Notes: generated from the sequence alone by a model not told the origin. Shown: positions 8,193-17,359, numbered from the stretch's first letter. The stretch: DNA of 64,000 nucleotides from Crystallibacter degradans (GCF_012952295.1 NZ_JABBCH010000001.1:682001-746000), one strand, 5' to 3'. Made by a program: numbers and translations.

Positions 8193-8230
8193 TTTACACT
8201 GTGCACACAGACATTAGATGAGACGTCATC
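8193..8230 (+). promoter_or_regulatory. Candidate promoter with overlapping inverted repeat
   Basis: TTTACA (8193-8198) and TAGATG (8215-8220) are spaced 16 bases apart. The repeat GATGA-GACG-TCATC (8217-8230) overlaps the would-be -10 region, immediately before the acetyltransferase gene. This is a pattern-based guess with no cognate regulator nearby. The rest of the 212-base gap 8031-8242 shows no gene. Confidence 0.3.
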
Positions 8231-8242
8231 AAAGAAAGAGGA

Positions 8243-9049
8243 GTGGGCCGTCTGCAGTCGACAATTGATACAACCGCGTTCGGTGCTGGCCACCTCCCTG
8301 TTCCAGGAGTTAATTTGCCTGCCCCAGACGTTCCGAGCGTAACCGTGCGCCCGGCCACGCCGACCGACCTCAGCACCATGGCGGCGTGGCAGTGCCGCTA
8401 TGTGCCCGACGGGCTGTTCCCGCAGATGGGCGAGCGCTTTGTCCGCCGCTGGCATGCCAGTTTCCTCGACTCACCCTTTGGCGTCGCGCTGGTTGCCGAG
8501 CGCGTTGACGCCCGGGGCACGCAGTCCGTTGGCTTCCTCGTTGGCTCCACGGACCAGTTCCGCCATATTGACGACGTCGTTCGCCGCCACCGCGTCCGGC
8601 TTGCCTTGGCCGGGCTGCTGGCTTTGGCCCAGCGGCCGCGGCTCGGCGCCCACTTCGTCCGCACCCGCGGGCGAGCCTACCTCAAGCGGATCCTCACCCC
8701 GAAGTCACATCGCACCCCCGCAGCCGGACCGGCCGCAAGCACTTCGTCCGGTACTGCGTCCAGCACTGAGTCCAACGCTACGTCCGGCGGGCAGATCGCC
8801 GTCGTTACTGCCATTGCCGTTGACTCCTCCGCGAGGGGCACCGGTGCCGGCCAGAAACTCCTCAACCGCTTCCTGGAGGACGCGAGCGCTGCGGGTGCCA
8901 CGCGGGCGGAGCTGGTCACACTGCTCGGCGAAGGCAATGCGGCGCTCTTCTACGAACGCCTCAACTGGAGCGCGGTGGACGAGCACCCCACCCGGGACGG
9001 CGTGAACGCCCGCACGTACCGCTACGAACTCGGCGACAACGGGCGGTAA
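8243..9049 (+). CDS. GNAT N-acetyltransferase with inserted low-complexity loop
   Basis: The 268-residue protein opens with the GNAT first strand VTVRPATPTDLSTMAAW. Its acetyl-CoA motif is VTAIAVDSSARGTGAGQKLL at about 190-210, and it ends FYERLNWSAVDEHP. Between them (about residues 155-182) lies a Ser/Thr/Ala-rich stretch that looks like an inserted disordered loop. The frame begins at a GTG (8243) with AAAGAGG very close upstream; a downstream start near the VTVRP strand is possible. Substrate unknown. It stands alone between two unrelated genes. Confidence 0.75.
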   Translation: MGRLQSTIDTTAFGAGHLPVPGVNLPAPDVPSVTVRPATPTDLSTMAAWQCRYVPDGLFPQMGERFVRRWHASFLDSPFGVALVAERVDARGTQSVGFLVGSTDQFRHIDDVVRRHRVRLALAGLLALAQRPRLGAHFVRTRGRAYLKRILTPKSHRTPAAGPAASTSSGTASSTESNATSGGQIAVVTAIAVDSSARGTGAGQKLLNRFLEDASAAGATRAELVTLLGEGNAALFYERLNWSAVDEHPTRDGVNARTYRYELGDNGR

Positions 9050-9188
9050 GCGCCGCAAAACAGCCGCGCCCGGCAGGGGCGGAACTATCCACAGATGCTT
9101 CATTCATGCCGTTTTCATTTGTTCATCTGAAGCTGGCCGGAGATGATCAGTAGTAAATCATTTCACCTCCCCGGATGATAGGACGGCT

Positions 9189-10361
9189 ATGACCAGGCAA
9201 GTTCCGGACTTTCCGGCAGCTGCTGCTGCTGCCAATCGGACCAACAACGCCGGAGAACGTTCTGATCCGGACACCACCAGCGCCGACGAATTCCAGCCGC
9301 CCAGCCGCAGGTTGCGCAGGCAGCAGAACGACGGCGAGCCAGTGACCTCGCGGGAGGAGGACGGCGGGCAAGAGCCTCAGCCGCAGGAGGGCGGGCAGGC
9401 CCGGCGCCGGCGGGACCTGCGGGAGACGTCTTTCCTCGTCACTGGCTCGGCAAAGGAGCCGGCCACCAAGGGCTGGCGGGGCGTGCTGGCGAAAATGGGC
9501 CTGCGGGTAGAGCCGTCCAAGGAAGAGCTGGCCGAGCGTGCGGACGTACAGCTCGTCAGTCAGCATTGGCCGGGGCCGCGCACGGTCGCCGTCGTCAATC
9601 GCAAGGGCGGGGCCAACAAGACCCCAACCGTGGTCATGCTCAGCGCCATCCTCGCCCGCTACGGCGGCGGCCCGGTGCTGGCATGGGACAACAACGAGTC
9701 GCAGGGCACGCTAGGCTGGCGCACCGAGCAAGGCCCGCATGCCTCGAGCGTGCTGGATCTGGTGGACTCGTCCGGCAAGCTCCTCTCCCCCGAATCCAAC
9801 GCTGCCGACCTTGCCCACTACGTCCATCACCAGGCTGCGGACAAGTTCGATGTGCTGCGCTCGGACGAGAATGAAGAAGGCGACCACGAGGTAACCGCGG
9901 AGGAAGTGGACATCGCGCACCGGGTGGCCTGCAAGTACTACCGGCTGATCGTCATGGACTCCGGGAACACCTCCCGCTCCGCCAACTGGCGCCGGATGAT
10001 CGACCACACCAACCAACTGGTGGTGCCGGTGACCGCGATGGAGGACCGGGCCGAGGCTGCGCGCCTTACCCTGCAGACCCTCGCGGCACGCGGTGACCAT
10101 GAAGCGGAACTGGCGCGCAACGCCGTCGTTATTGTCTCCGAATCAACCGACGCCGGCCGCGGCATGACCGGCGAGACCCGCAAGCGCGCGAAGATCGAGG
10201 CGGACCGGATCGAGACCGGCTTCCGGGAATTCGTTCGCGAGGTAGTGCGCATTCCGTACGACCCGGCGCTGGTCAACGGGCCCATCCGGTTCAACGCCCT
10301 GCAGCCGGCGACCCAGCGCGCCTGGCTCCGCGCGGCCGCCGCGGTAGCGAGGGGTTTCTAG
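9189..10361 (+). CDS. Orphan ParA/MinD-like ATPase
   Basis: The 390-residue protein has a disordered, charged N-terminal third (to about residue 115). A ParA/MinD-type P-loop domain follows, with deviant Walker A RKGGANKTPT, a switch-like region LIVMDSGNTSRSANW in place of Walker B, and PVTAMEDRAEA further on. The canonical sequence would be KGGxGKTT, so here the Gly before the Lys is Asn and the third Thr is Pro. The signature Lys and the catalytic Lys are kept. No ParB-like partner or centromere-like repeat lies next to it. It could position proteins or partition DNA. It is probably monocistronic. Confidence 0.75.
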   Translation: MTRQVPDFPAAAAAANRTNNAGERSDPDTTSADEFQPPSRRLRRQQNDGEPVTSREEDGGQEPQPQEGGQARRRRDLRETSFLVTGSAKEPATKGWRGVLAKMGLRVEPSKEELAERADVQLVSQHWPGPRTVAVVNRKGGANKTPTVVMLSAILARYGGGPVLAWDNNESQGTLGWRTEQGPHASSVLDLVDSSGKLLSPESNAADLAHYVHHQAADKFDVLRSDENEEGDHEVTAEEVDIAHRVACKYYRLIVMDSGNTSRSANWRRMIDHTNQLVVPVTAMEDRAEAARLTLQTLAARGDHEAELARNAVVIVSESTDAGRGMTGETRKRAKIEADRIETGFREFVREVVRIPYDPALVNGPIRFNALQPATQRAWLRAAAAVARGF

Positions 10362-10368
10362 GCAGCGG

Positions 10369-11517
10369 TCACGCCTGGAAGAGGCGGCGGACCACCTGCC
10401 CCGATGCCAGCGCGTCCAGACCTTCGTTGATCTCGCGCAGCGGTTTGGTGTCCGTGTACAGCAGTTCCACGGGCAGCTTTCCCGCCCGCCAATGCTCCAG
10501 GTACCGCGGAATGTCCCGCTCCGGCACCGCGTCGCCCATGTAGGAACCGAGCAGCCGCTTTCCTGCTCCGGCAAACTGCAGGGCCGGGACCGTTAGCTCG
10601 GCCGAGGGGTGCGGCAGGCCGACGGAGACCACGGCGCCGCCGCGGGTAACGTGCTCGAGGCAGGATGCGATGACCTTGGCGGATCCGACCGCTTCCACCA
10701 CCACGTCGACGCCGTCGCCGGTCGCTGCAGCGATCAGGCGGCCGGCATCTTCGGGCGTTCCCACGGCAGTGGCTCCGCAGTCCAAGGCTAACTGGTGCTT
10801 GCCCGGATTCGGATCAATGGCAATAACATCGCTCGCCCCGGCCAGGCTGGCCGCCATGACGGCAGACAGGCCCACGGCGCCGAGGCCGAACACCGCAACA
10901 GACTGCCCGGCTTGGACCGCAGCCGTATTGAGCACCGCGCCCATGCCCGTCAGCACTGCGCAGCCAAACATCGCCGCCACCGTGTCCGGTACATCATCGT
11001 TGATTACGACGACGGATTCGCGGGCAACTACGGCGTAGTCGGCGAAGGCGGACACGCCCAGATGGTGGTTGATCCGCTTCCCCTCGGCAGTTTTCAGCAG
11101 GGCTTCGCCGTGCAGCAGGTCGCCGGAGCCATTGGTCTCGGCGGCGCGGTGGCAGAGGGCAGGCCGACCGGCGGAACAGGCGCGGCAGCTTCCGCAGCTG
11201 GGGACAAAAACCAGCACCACGTGGTCTCCCTCTTTGACGTCGTTGACGCCCTCCCCCACAGTAACTACCCGTCCTACCGCCTCATGCCCCAGCGCCATGG
11301 GCAGTGGACGGACCCGAGAGCCATCCACGACGGAAAGGTCCGAGTGGCAAAGGCTGGAATACGTAATGGACACGCCCAGCTCGCCGGCGCGCGGTTCCGG
11401 CCGCTCGAGTTCTTCAATGACCAGCGGCTTGGCCTCGGCATAGCGGGTTGGTCCGGCTTGTCCGGACTGGCCGGCCTCTCCGGGTGCCATGGCAGAGTGC
11501 AGGATGGCTGCGATCAT
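10369..11517 (-). CDS. Zinc-dependent alcohol dehydrogenase (MDR family)
   Basis: The 382-residue enzyme has a GroES-like domain with catalytic zinc ligands Cys57 and His78-Glu79, and the four structural-zinc cysteines C108, C111, C114 and C122. A Rossmann domain follows with GLGAVGLSAV and an acidic residue (Asp in AIDPN) favouring NAD. It resembles class III-like or aryl/acyclic alcohol dehydrogenases, but the substrate is unknown. Two adjacent ATGs (11520 and 11517) follow GAAGGAGA; the second gives the better spacing. It lies 20 bases after the NmrA-like gene and may be cotranscribed with it. Confidence 0.88.
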   Translation of the reverse strand: MIAAILHSAMAPGEAGQSGQAGPTRYAEAKPLVIEELERPEPRAGELGVSITYSSLCHSDLSVVDGSRVRPLPMALGHEAVGRVVTVGEGVNDVKEGDHVVLVFVPSCGSCRACSAGRPALCHRAAETNGSGDLLHGEALLKTAEGKRINHHLGVSAFADYAVVARESVVVINDDVPDTVAAMFGCAVLTGMGAVLNTAAVQAGQSVAVFGLGAVGLSAVMAASLAGASDVIAIDPNPGKHQLALDCGATAVGTPEDAGRLIAAATGDGVDVVVEAVGSAKVIASCLEHVTRGGAVVSVGLPHPSAELTVPALQFAGAGKRLLGSYMGDAVPERDIPRYLEHWRAGKLPVELLYTDTKPLREINEGLDALASGQVVRRLFQA

Positions 11518-11537
11518 CATTCTCCTTCGGGTTGCGG

Positions 11538-12305
11538 TCATCGTCCTCGGCTGGTTTGTTCGGCGGCGAACTCGGCGAAGGTCCGCTTTCCTACCCGATT
11601 GCCGGGGACGAGGTTGTTGCCCGACCTGAGCGCGGCGAACATCCTGCCGGGAAAACGCAACGGAACCACCCGCCGTCGTACGCCAAGGGATTGAAGGGTC
11701 AGGCGGGCGATTTCTTCGGCAGTGAGTATCTCCGGTCCGCCGATGCCCGGAGTCCTGCCCGCGGGGCCGGCGGCTGCCAGTTCCACCAAGTGCGATGCGA
11801 CGTCGCGGACGTCGATCGGCTGGAAGCGCAGTTCCGGGGCGAACACCAGCGGCAGCCGCCGCTGGACGGCAAACAGGGCGGAGACGAGGTTGTGGAATTG
11901 GGTGGCGCGCAGGATGGTCCACGGCAACGCAGAGGTTTCCACTCGCTGCTCGGCTTCGAATTTGGCCCGGTAGTAGGACATCGGGATGCTGTCCACACCG
12001 ACGATCGAGACGTAGATCAGGTGCGGGCTGCCGGCCTTGCGGGCCGACGCGATCAGGTTTTCGATGCCGGCAATGTCGCCGCGCCCGCCGGAGGTTGCGC
12101 AGTGGATGATCGTATCGACGCCGTGGACTGCCGCGTCGATCCCGACTCCGGTTTTGAGATCGCCTTGTGCCCAGGTGCCGGGTCCTCGTCCGGCCGGCTG
12201 CTCGCGGCGGCTGAGGATCCGGACCGTGTGGTTATGGTGAATCAGGGCGTGTTCGACGGCGCGGCCGAGGGTTCCGGTTCCGCCGGTCAACAATACTGAT
12301 GCCAC
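11538..12305 (-). CDS. NmrA/atypical SDR NAD(P)-binding protein
   Basis: The 255-residue protein starts with the dinucleotide-binding TGGTGTLG. It continues with the Arg of ILSRR that favours NADP, VDTIIHCATS, and YVSIVGVDSIPMSYYRAKFEAE, a Tyr/Lys pair typical of atypical short-chain dehydrogenases of the NmrA-like group. These act as redox sensors or on quinones and isoflavone-like substrates. The first bases overlap the upstream extension of the divergent EamA frame, but the preferred EamA start leaves a gap of 95 bases for both promoters. Confidence 0.82.
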   Translation of the reverse strand: MASVLLTGGTGTLGRAVEHALIHHNHTVRILSRREQPAGRGPGTWAQGDLKTGVGIDAAVHGVDTIIHCATSGGRGDIAGIENLIASARKAGSPHLIYVSIVGVDSIPMSYYRAKFEAEQRVETSALPWTILRATQFHNLVSALFAVQRRLPLVFAPELRFQPIDVRDVASHLVELAAAGPAGRTPGIGGPEILTAEEIARLTLQSLGVRRRVVPLRFPGRMFAALRSGNNLVPGNRVGKRTFAEFAAEQTSRGR

Positions 12306-12400
12306 TGGTCTTGCTCCTTGGTGGTGGAACGATTTGGCGCGGGCGGTGGCAACGGGCGATGCTGAGGTTGCCCCTTGCTGCTGATCATAGAGGACACGTG

Positions 12401-13291
12401 ATGCGCGCCTACCTGATGTGCATTCTCGTGGTGGTTTTTTACTCTGGCAATATTCTTGTGGGAAAGGCGCTGGCCGACCTGCCGCCCTTCACCATCGCGT
12501 TCCTGCGGGTGGCCGTTGCGTTCGTGGTCCTGCTGCCATTCGGCTACCGCGGCGCGCGGGAGGCCGCGCCACTGTTCCGGCGGCATTTCAAACCTCTGTT
12601 GTTCATGACCGTGACCGGCGTCGCCGCCTTCACCACGTTCCTGTACGCAGCGTTGCAGTTCACCTCGGCCACCAACGTCTCGGTGCTGGAGGCGGCCATC
12701 CCAGCTGTGACGGTGGCGCTCAGTGCCTGGCTGCTGCGGGAGAAACTGCGGTGGATCCAGCTTTTCGGGGTGGCGCTTTCGCTCTTCGGATCGGTCTGGG
12801 TGGTTCTGGAGGGGCAGGTCTTCCAGCTTGGTAACCTGGGCTGGAATACCGGCGACGCGCTGATGGTCGGAGCCGTGGCCAGTTGGGCGCTGTACTCGAT
12901 CGGGGTGCGGAAGTACCTGCACCTGTTCCCGTCCTACGGCTCGGTGCTGGTCATGTCCGGGTTGTCCGTGCTGATGCTGCTCCCGTTTATGGCGGGCGAG
13001 TGGCTGATCCTGGGGGTGCCGGATCTGGGCAGCAGCGGCCATTGGTGGGGGCTGGTCTACCTGGGCGTCTTCCCCTCCGTGGTGGCACTGATCCTCTACA
13101 ACCGCGCCGTGGCCATCCTGGGCGCTTCGCAGGCCTCTGTGTACCTGAACTTCCTGCCGGTTGGCACGATGCTGGGCGCCTACTTCCTGCTGGGCGAGAC
13201 GATCACGGCGATGCAGGTCCTCGGCGCGGGCCTGGTGATTGCGGGCGTCCTGTTCACCACCCGGACGAAGCGGGCGGGGGCCGGGGGTTAA
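12401..13291 (+). CDS. EamA-family (DMT) membrane transporter
   Basis: The 296-residue protein has ten hydrophobic helices in two EamA repeats (VFYSGNILVGKAL ... FLRVAVAFVVL and WNTGDALMVGAVASWALYSI ... GLVIAGVLF). Such drug/metabolite transporters export amino acids, nucleosides or toxins. I start at the ATG at 12401, six bases after AGAGGA (12389-12394), instead of the longer frame that would run into the divergent gene. The substrate is unknown. Ends about 220 bases before creatinase. Confidence 0.85.
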   Translation: MRAYLMCILVVVFYSGNILVGKALADLPPFTIAFLRVAVAFVVLLPFGYRGAREAAPLFRRHFKPLLFMTVTGVAAFTTFLYAALQFTSATNVSVLEAAIPAVTVALSAWLLREKLRWIQLFGVALSLFGSVWVVLEGQVFQLGNLGWNTGDALMVGAVASWALYSIGVRKYLHLFPSYGSVLVMSGLSVLMLLPFMAGEWLILGVPDLGSSGHWWGLVYLGVFPSVVALILYNRAVAILGASQASVYLNFLPVGTMLGAYFLLGETITAMQVLGAGLVIAGVLFTTRTKRAGAGG

Positions 13292-13510
13292 TTTCGACGG
13301 CGGGACGAAAGTTCTTTACAGACCGTCCATTGCTTTCCAGTAATCCCTTGACGTTTTACCCATACTTTTTGTGATGCAGGGCACATAACCTTGTCCGTAA
13401 GGGCAGCGGGAACACATCGGGGTTTCGTGGCTGCCTCCCACAACGACCTTTCGACTGCACCCGTCTGCCAGTCGCCGGGTACCGCAATTCGTAATTCTCT
13501 AGGAGATTCC

Positions 13511-14767
13511 ATGTCCATCGCAGCTGCTCCCGCCAACTCCGTCGCCGAGCTCGAGCGCCTGAAAGTCCTGCACAACGGCACCAAGCAGAAGCTGACCTTC
13601 TCCGACGCCGAGTTCGAACGCCGCCTGACCGGGCTGCGCCAGATCATGGCCGCCAAGGAACTCGACGCCGTCATCCTCACCAGCTACCACGGCATCAAGT
13701 ACTACTCCGACTTCCTCTACACCACCTTCGGGCGCAACTACGCCCTGGTCGTCACCGCCGAAGACTCCGTCACGATCACCGCGAACATCGACGCCGGCAT
13801 GCCCTGGCGCACCAGCTACGGCGAGAACATCGTCTACACCGACTGGCGCCGCGACAACTTCTACTTCGGCCTCCAGGAAGCCCTGCGCCAGCGCGGAATC
13901 ACCGCCCGCCGCCTCGGCGTCGAAGACGACGCCCTGCCCGTCCTGACCCGCGAAAAGATCCAGGCCGCGTTCGCCGGCGCGCAACTGCTCGACGTCTCCC
14001 AGGACGCCATGCGCCAGCGCATGATCAAATCCGCCGAAGAAATCGAAGTCATCAAACACGGCGCCCGCATCGGCGACCTCGGCGGCGAAGCCATCAAGGC
14101 CGCCATCCGCGAAGGCATCACCGAATACGAAGTCGCCCTCATCGGCACCGAAGCCATGGTCCACGAAATCGCCCGCACCTTCCCCGAACAGGAAGTCCGC
14201 GACACCTGGGTCTGGTTCCAGTCCGGCATCAACACCGACGGCGCCCACAACTGGGCCACCACCCGCAAACTCCAGCAAGGGGACATCCTGTCCCTGAACT
14301 GCTTCCCGATGACCTCCGGCTACTACACCGCCCTCGAGCGCACCCTCTTCCTCGGCCAGCCCGACGAACGCTCCCTTGAACTGTGGAACGTCAACGTCGA
14401 GGTCCACCGCCGCGGCCTGGAACTGATCAAACCCGGCGCCGTCTGCAAGGACATCGCCGCCGAACTCAACGAAATCTACATCGGCCACGGCCTCCTGCCG
14501 AACCGCACCTTCGGCTACGGCCACTCCTTCGGCGTCCTCTCCCACTACTACGGCCGCGAAGCAGGCCTGGAACTGCGCGAAGACATCGACACCGTCCTCG
14601 AACCCGGCATGGTCGTCTCCATGGAACCAATGATCACCGTCCTCGACGGCGAACCCGGCGCCGGCGGCTACCGCGAACACGACATCCTCGTCATCGGCGA
14701 CGACGGCGGCGTCGAAAACATCACCAAATTCGGCTTCGGCCCCGAAAACAACATCATCGACGCCTAA
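13511..14767 (+). CDS. Creatinase (creatine amidinohydrolase)
   Basis: The 418-residue pita-bread enzyme hydrolyses creatine to sarcosine and urea in the cytoplasm. It has the creatinase N-terminal domain and a C-terminal catalytic domain. The segment SGINTDGAHN holds His246, matching catalytic His232 of the Pseudomonas enzyme; Glu276 (TALERTLF) and Glu372 (SMEPM) match its two active-site glutamates. The metal ligands of true Xaa-Pro aminopeptidases are not conserved, which separates it from PepP. ATG 13511 follows AGGAG. Codon use is strikingly C-ending, with GAA and CTC preferred, unlike neighbouring genes. It leads the creatinine cluster. Confidence 0.93.
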   Translation: MSIAAAPANSVAELERLKVLHNGTKQKLTFSDAEFERRLTGLRQIMAAKELDAVILTSYHGIKYYSDFLYTTFGRNYALVVTAEDSVTITANIDAGMPWRTSYGENIVYTDWRRDNFYFGLQEALRQRGITARRLGVEDDALPVLTREKIQAAFAGAQLLDVSQDAMRQRMIKSAEEIEVIKHGARIGDLGGEAIKAAIREGITEYEVALIGTEAMVHEIARTFPEQEVRDTWVWFQSGINTDGAHNWATTRKLQQGDILSLNCFPMTSGYYTALERTLFLGQPDERSLELWNVNVEVHRRGLELIKPGAVCKDIAAELNEIYIGHGLLPNRTFGYGHSFGVLSHYYGREAGLELREDIDTVLEPGMVVSMEPMITVLDGEPGAGGYREHDILVIGDDGGVENITKFGFGPENNIIDA

Positions 14768-14835
14768 CGTGCCTCGGGCGGTGCCGGTCCCGGACCGGCA
14801 CCGCCTCGTCGCACCCAGTTGCTCGTCCCGCTGGA

Positions 14836-14872
14836 CGTGGCTGCCCGCGTGTATTCCACGCGGGCAGCCACG
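14836..14872 (+). terminator. 16-bp hairpin between creatinase and creatininase
   Basis: CGTGGCTGCCCGCGTG (14836-14851) is perfectly complementary to 14857-14872 around a five-base loop, followed by TTTACG. The strength and position, 69 bases after the creatinase stop, suggest a full or partial terminator that would lower readthrough into creatininase. Confidence 0.75.
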
Positions 14873-14919
14873 TTTACGGGGTGGGGCATCCTGTCAGCTT
14901 GCAAAGAATCGGAGAGACG

Positions 14920-15723
14920 ATGCGCAACAGTGTTTATATGGAGGAGTTGGACTCCTTCACCTACCGCGAAAAGATTTCGGACGGCAAGGCGGCCGTCCTC
15001 GTCCCTGTGGGCTCCATCGAACAGCATGGACCGCACATGCCGCTCAACGTGGACGTCCTGCTCTCCCGCGCCATGGCAGGCAACGTAGCCGAAGCCGTGG
15101 GCGGACTGGTCGCTGCCCCCATCACCTATGGCTACAAGTCCCAGCAGCGTTCAGGCGGCGGAAACCACATCCCCGGTACCACCAGCTTGGATGCGTCCAC
15201 CGTCATTTCCATTGCCCGGACGCTGACCCTCGAATTTGCCCGGCACGGCGTGCGGAAAATCGCTTTCATCAACGGCCATTTCGAGAACTACCAGTTCTTG
15301 TATGAAGGTGTCGACCTGGCCGTCACGGAACTGCAGCGGGCCGGGATCAACGATGTGAAGGTCATGCTGCTCTCCTACTGGGACTTCGTTGACGAAGCGA
15401 CGATTGCGGAACTGTACCCCGACGGGTTCACCGGGTGGGACCTGGAACACGGCGGAGTCCTCGAAACATCGCTGATGCTCCACCTGTACCCGGAGAAAGT
15501 GGAGATGAACAAGGTCGAAGATTTGCCGCCGGCGGTGTTGCCGAACTACGATGTCCTGCCTGTGCGTCCGGAACTGACGCCGGCGTCAGGATGCCTGTCA
15601 TCTGCCGCCCAAGCCACTGCGGAGAAGGGCGAAATCCTGCTCAAGCGGGCCACCGTCGCCATGTCGGCCGCCCTTGATGCTGAATTCCAGGATGTGATCG
15701 ACAATGACGTTGAGCAAAAATGA
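14920..15723 (+). CDS. Creatininase (creatinine amidohydrolase)
   Basis: The 267-residue enzyme interconverts creatinine and creatine. Signature segments of the metal-dependent creatininase family are present: VPVGSIEQHGPHMPL near residues 28-42 (Glu and His metal ligands), GGGNHIPGTTSLD, INGHFEN and WDLEHGGVLETSLMLHL. The length matches the roughly 260-residue Pseudomonas enzyme. ATG 14920 follows GGAGAG; an internal ATG at 14938 is an alternative. It overlaps the BCCT transporter by 20 bases, so uptake and ring opening are coupled. With creatinase it forms the creatinine to sarcosine plus urea pathway. Confidence 0.93.
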   Translation: MRNSVYMEELDSFTYREKISDGKAAVLVPVGSIEQHGPHMPLNVDVLLSRAMAGNVAEAVGGLVAAPITYGYKSQQRSGGGNHIPGTTSLDASTVISIARTLTLEFARHGVRKIAFINGHFENYQFLYEGVDLAVTELQRAGINDVKVMLLSYWDFVDEATIAELYPDGFTGWDLEHGGVLETSLMLHLYPEKVEMNKVEDLPPAVLPNYDVLPVRPELTPASGCLSSAAQATAEKGEILLKRATVAMSAALDAEFQDVIDNDVEQK

Positions 15724-17359
15724 GACGAGGCCGGCAGTGCCGGCGGTAAAGCACGTTGACCTGAATCCGTCAGAGCCGCAGGAAGAGAAGAAGCGGCGCG
15801 TCGACGACCTTGTCATCAAGGTGGCCGCCATCGTCCTGGTGGTTTCGATCCTCACGTTCGCCGTGGCCGTTCCGGATGGAACTGCCACCGCCATCGGTGC
15901 AGCACGGACCTTTGTCACCGAATACTTCACGTGGTTCTTCGTGGCCTTCTCCGCGCTGGCGCTGGGCGTCTGCGGCTGGCTGGCATTCGGCAGGTTCCGC
16001 CACATCCGCCTTGGCGGACCGGATGCCAAGCCCCAGTATGGCAAATTCGCCTGGTACTCCATGCTCTTCGCTTGCGGCCAAGGCATTGGACTGATCTTCT
16101 GGTCCGTTGCCGAGCCCATCATGCTCAAAGAGGAGAATCCCCTGTTCCCGGCCGGTTCTGCCAGCCCGGTGGACGGGGCGATGGCATGGTCCTACTTCCA
16201 CTGGGGCCTGACAGCCTGGGCGATGTACGGCATTGTGGCGATCTGCCTGGCCTACTCGCACCACAACCTGGGCAAAAAGCTCACGTTCCGCGACGCCGTC
16301 GTCGATATCTTCCCGCGCAAGTCCCGCCGCGGCGCCGGCATGGTCATCGAGTTGCTCGCGATCCTCGCCACCGTGCTCGGCCTCTCTACCTCGTTTGGTT
16401 TCGCCACCTTGCAGTTCACCTCCGGCATCAGCGCCATCACCGGCATCCATGCCAGTGCCCCGCTGTGGATTGCGATCATCGTGGCCCTGGGTGCCCTCAC
16501 GGCAGGGTCGGTTTTCTTCGGCATCAGCAAGGGCATGAAGCGGATCAGCGAGATCAACTCGGTGCTGAGCATCGTGCTCCTGGTCGCCGTGTTCGCGTTC
16601 GGCCCGATCATCTACCTGGCGTCCACCTTGTCGCAGACCTTCGGCGCATTTTTCCAGAATTTCCTAGCCATGAGCCTCTGGACGGATTCAGGCATCGCGG
16701 CCGAAGGCATCGGCTCCTGGCAGGACAGTTGGAACGGTTGGTGGACGGTCTTCATCTGGTGCTGGGTCATCGCGTTCTCCCCGTTTGTGGGAGCCTTCAT
16801 CGCCCGCATCTCGCGGGGCCGTACCATCGGGGAATTCGTCCTTGGCGTCACCGTTGTTCCGTCCCTGATCGTGATGATCTGGATCGGCGTCATCGGCGGA
16901 GCCGCACTGTACTACGACAACGCGAACCAGGGGACCATCGCGGACGCGGTTGCCCAGGACACCTCGCAGGGGCTGTTCGTGATGCTCGAGTACATCCCCG
17001 CTGTCGGCACCATCCTGTTGGTCGTGGCGACCATCCTTGTGGCAACGTACTACATCACCTCCCTGGATTCAGGCGTGCATGCCCTGGCAGAGTTCGTATC
17101 CTCGGGTCGGACGCCGAGCAAGCTCTTCCGGGTGGTACTGGTGGCGAGCATCGTGGCCATCACCGTAGCGCTGCTGACCTTGGGCGGCACCTCCGTGATC
17201 GATACCGTTCAAACCGGCACGATCATCGGCGCGTTCCCCTTCGCCTTTGTCATCATCATCATGGTGGTCAATTTCGTGAAGCGGTTACGAAGGGGTGAAA
17301 GCGCGCAGGTTCAGGCAGCCGCAGCGGAGCAACCAATTGAGGAGCAGCCGATTAAATAG
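15704..17359 (+). CDS. BCCT-family transporter, probable creatinine/creatine or betaine uptake
   Basis: The 551-residue protein has about twelve hydrophobic helices and BCCT hallmarks: GLIFWSVAEPIM, WSYFHWGLTAWAMY, and the Trp/Pro segment WVIAFSPFVGAFIARISRGRTI that lines the cation-coupled substrate site. BCCT carriers take up betaine, choline, carnitine and related quaternary compounds. Its 20-base overlap with creatininase makes creatinine, creatine or a methylated relative the likely substrate; that is inference. The N-terminal 40 residues are charged and cytoplasmic, the C-terminus acidic. Confidence 0.88.
   Translation: MTLSKNETRPAVPAVKHVDLNPSEPQEEKKRRVDDLVIKVAAIVLVVSILTFAVAVPDGTATAIGAARTFVTEYFTWFFVAFSALALGVCGWLAFGRFRHIRLGGPDAKPQYGKFAWYSMLFACGQGIGLIFWSVAEPIMLKEENPLFPAGSASPVDGAMAWSYFHWGLTAWAMYGIVAICLAYSHHNLGKKLTFRDAVVDIFPRKSRRGAGMVIELLAILATVLGLSTSFGFATLQFTSGISAITGIHASAPLWIAIIVALGALTAGSVFFGISKGMKRISEINSVLSIVLLVAVFAFGPIIYLASTLSQTFGAFFQNFLAMSLWTDSGIAAEGIGSWQDSWNGWWTVFIWCWVIAFSPFVGAFIARISRGRTIGEFVLGVTVVPSLIVMIWIGVIGGAALYYDNANQGTIADAVAQDTSQGLFVMLEYIPAVGTILLVVATILVATYYITSLDSGVHALAEFVSSGRTPSKLFRVVLVASIVAITVALLTLGGTSVIDTVQTGTIIGAFPFAFVIIIMVVNFVKRLRRGESAQVQAAAAEQPIEEQPIK

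Noticed and set aside
9085-9093. DnaA-box-like CTATCCACA upstream of the ParA-like gene
   Set aside because: It is a single copy with a mismatch to TTATNCACA and no cluster of boxes, so an origin is not supported.
13499-14680. 393-codon antisense frame of Val/Gly/Asp-rich sequence
   Set aside because: It is created by the C-ending codon bias of creatinase on the other strand; no motifs or ribosome site.
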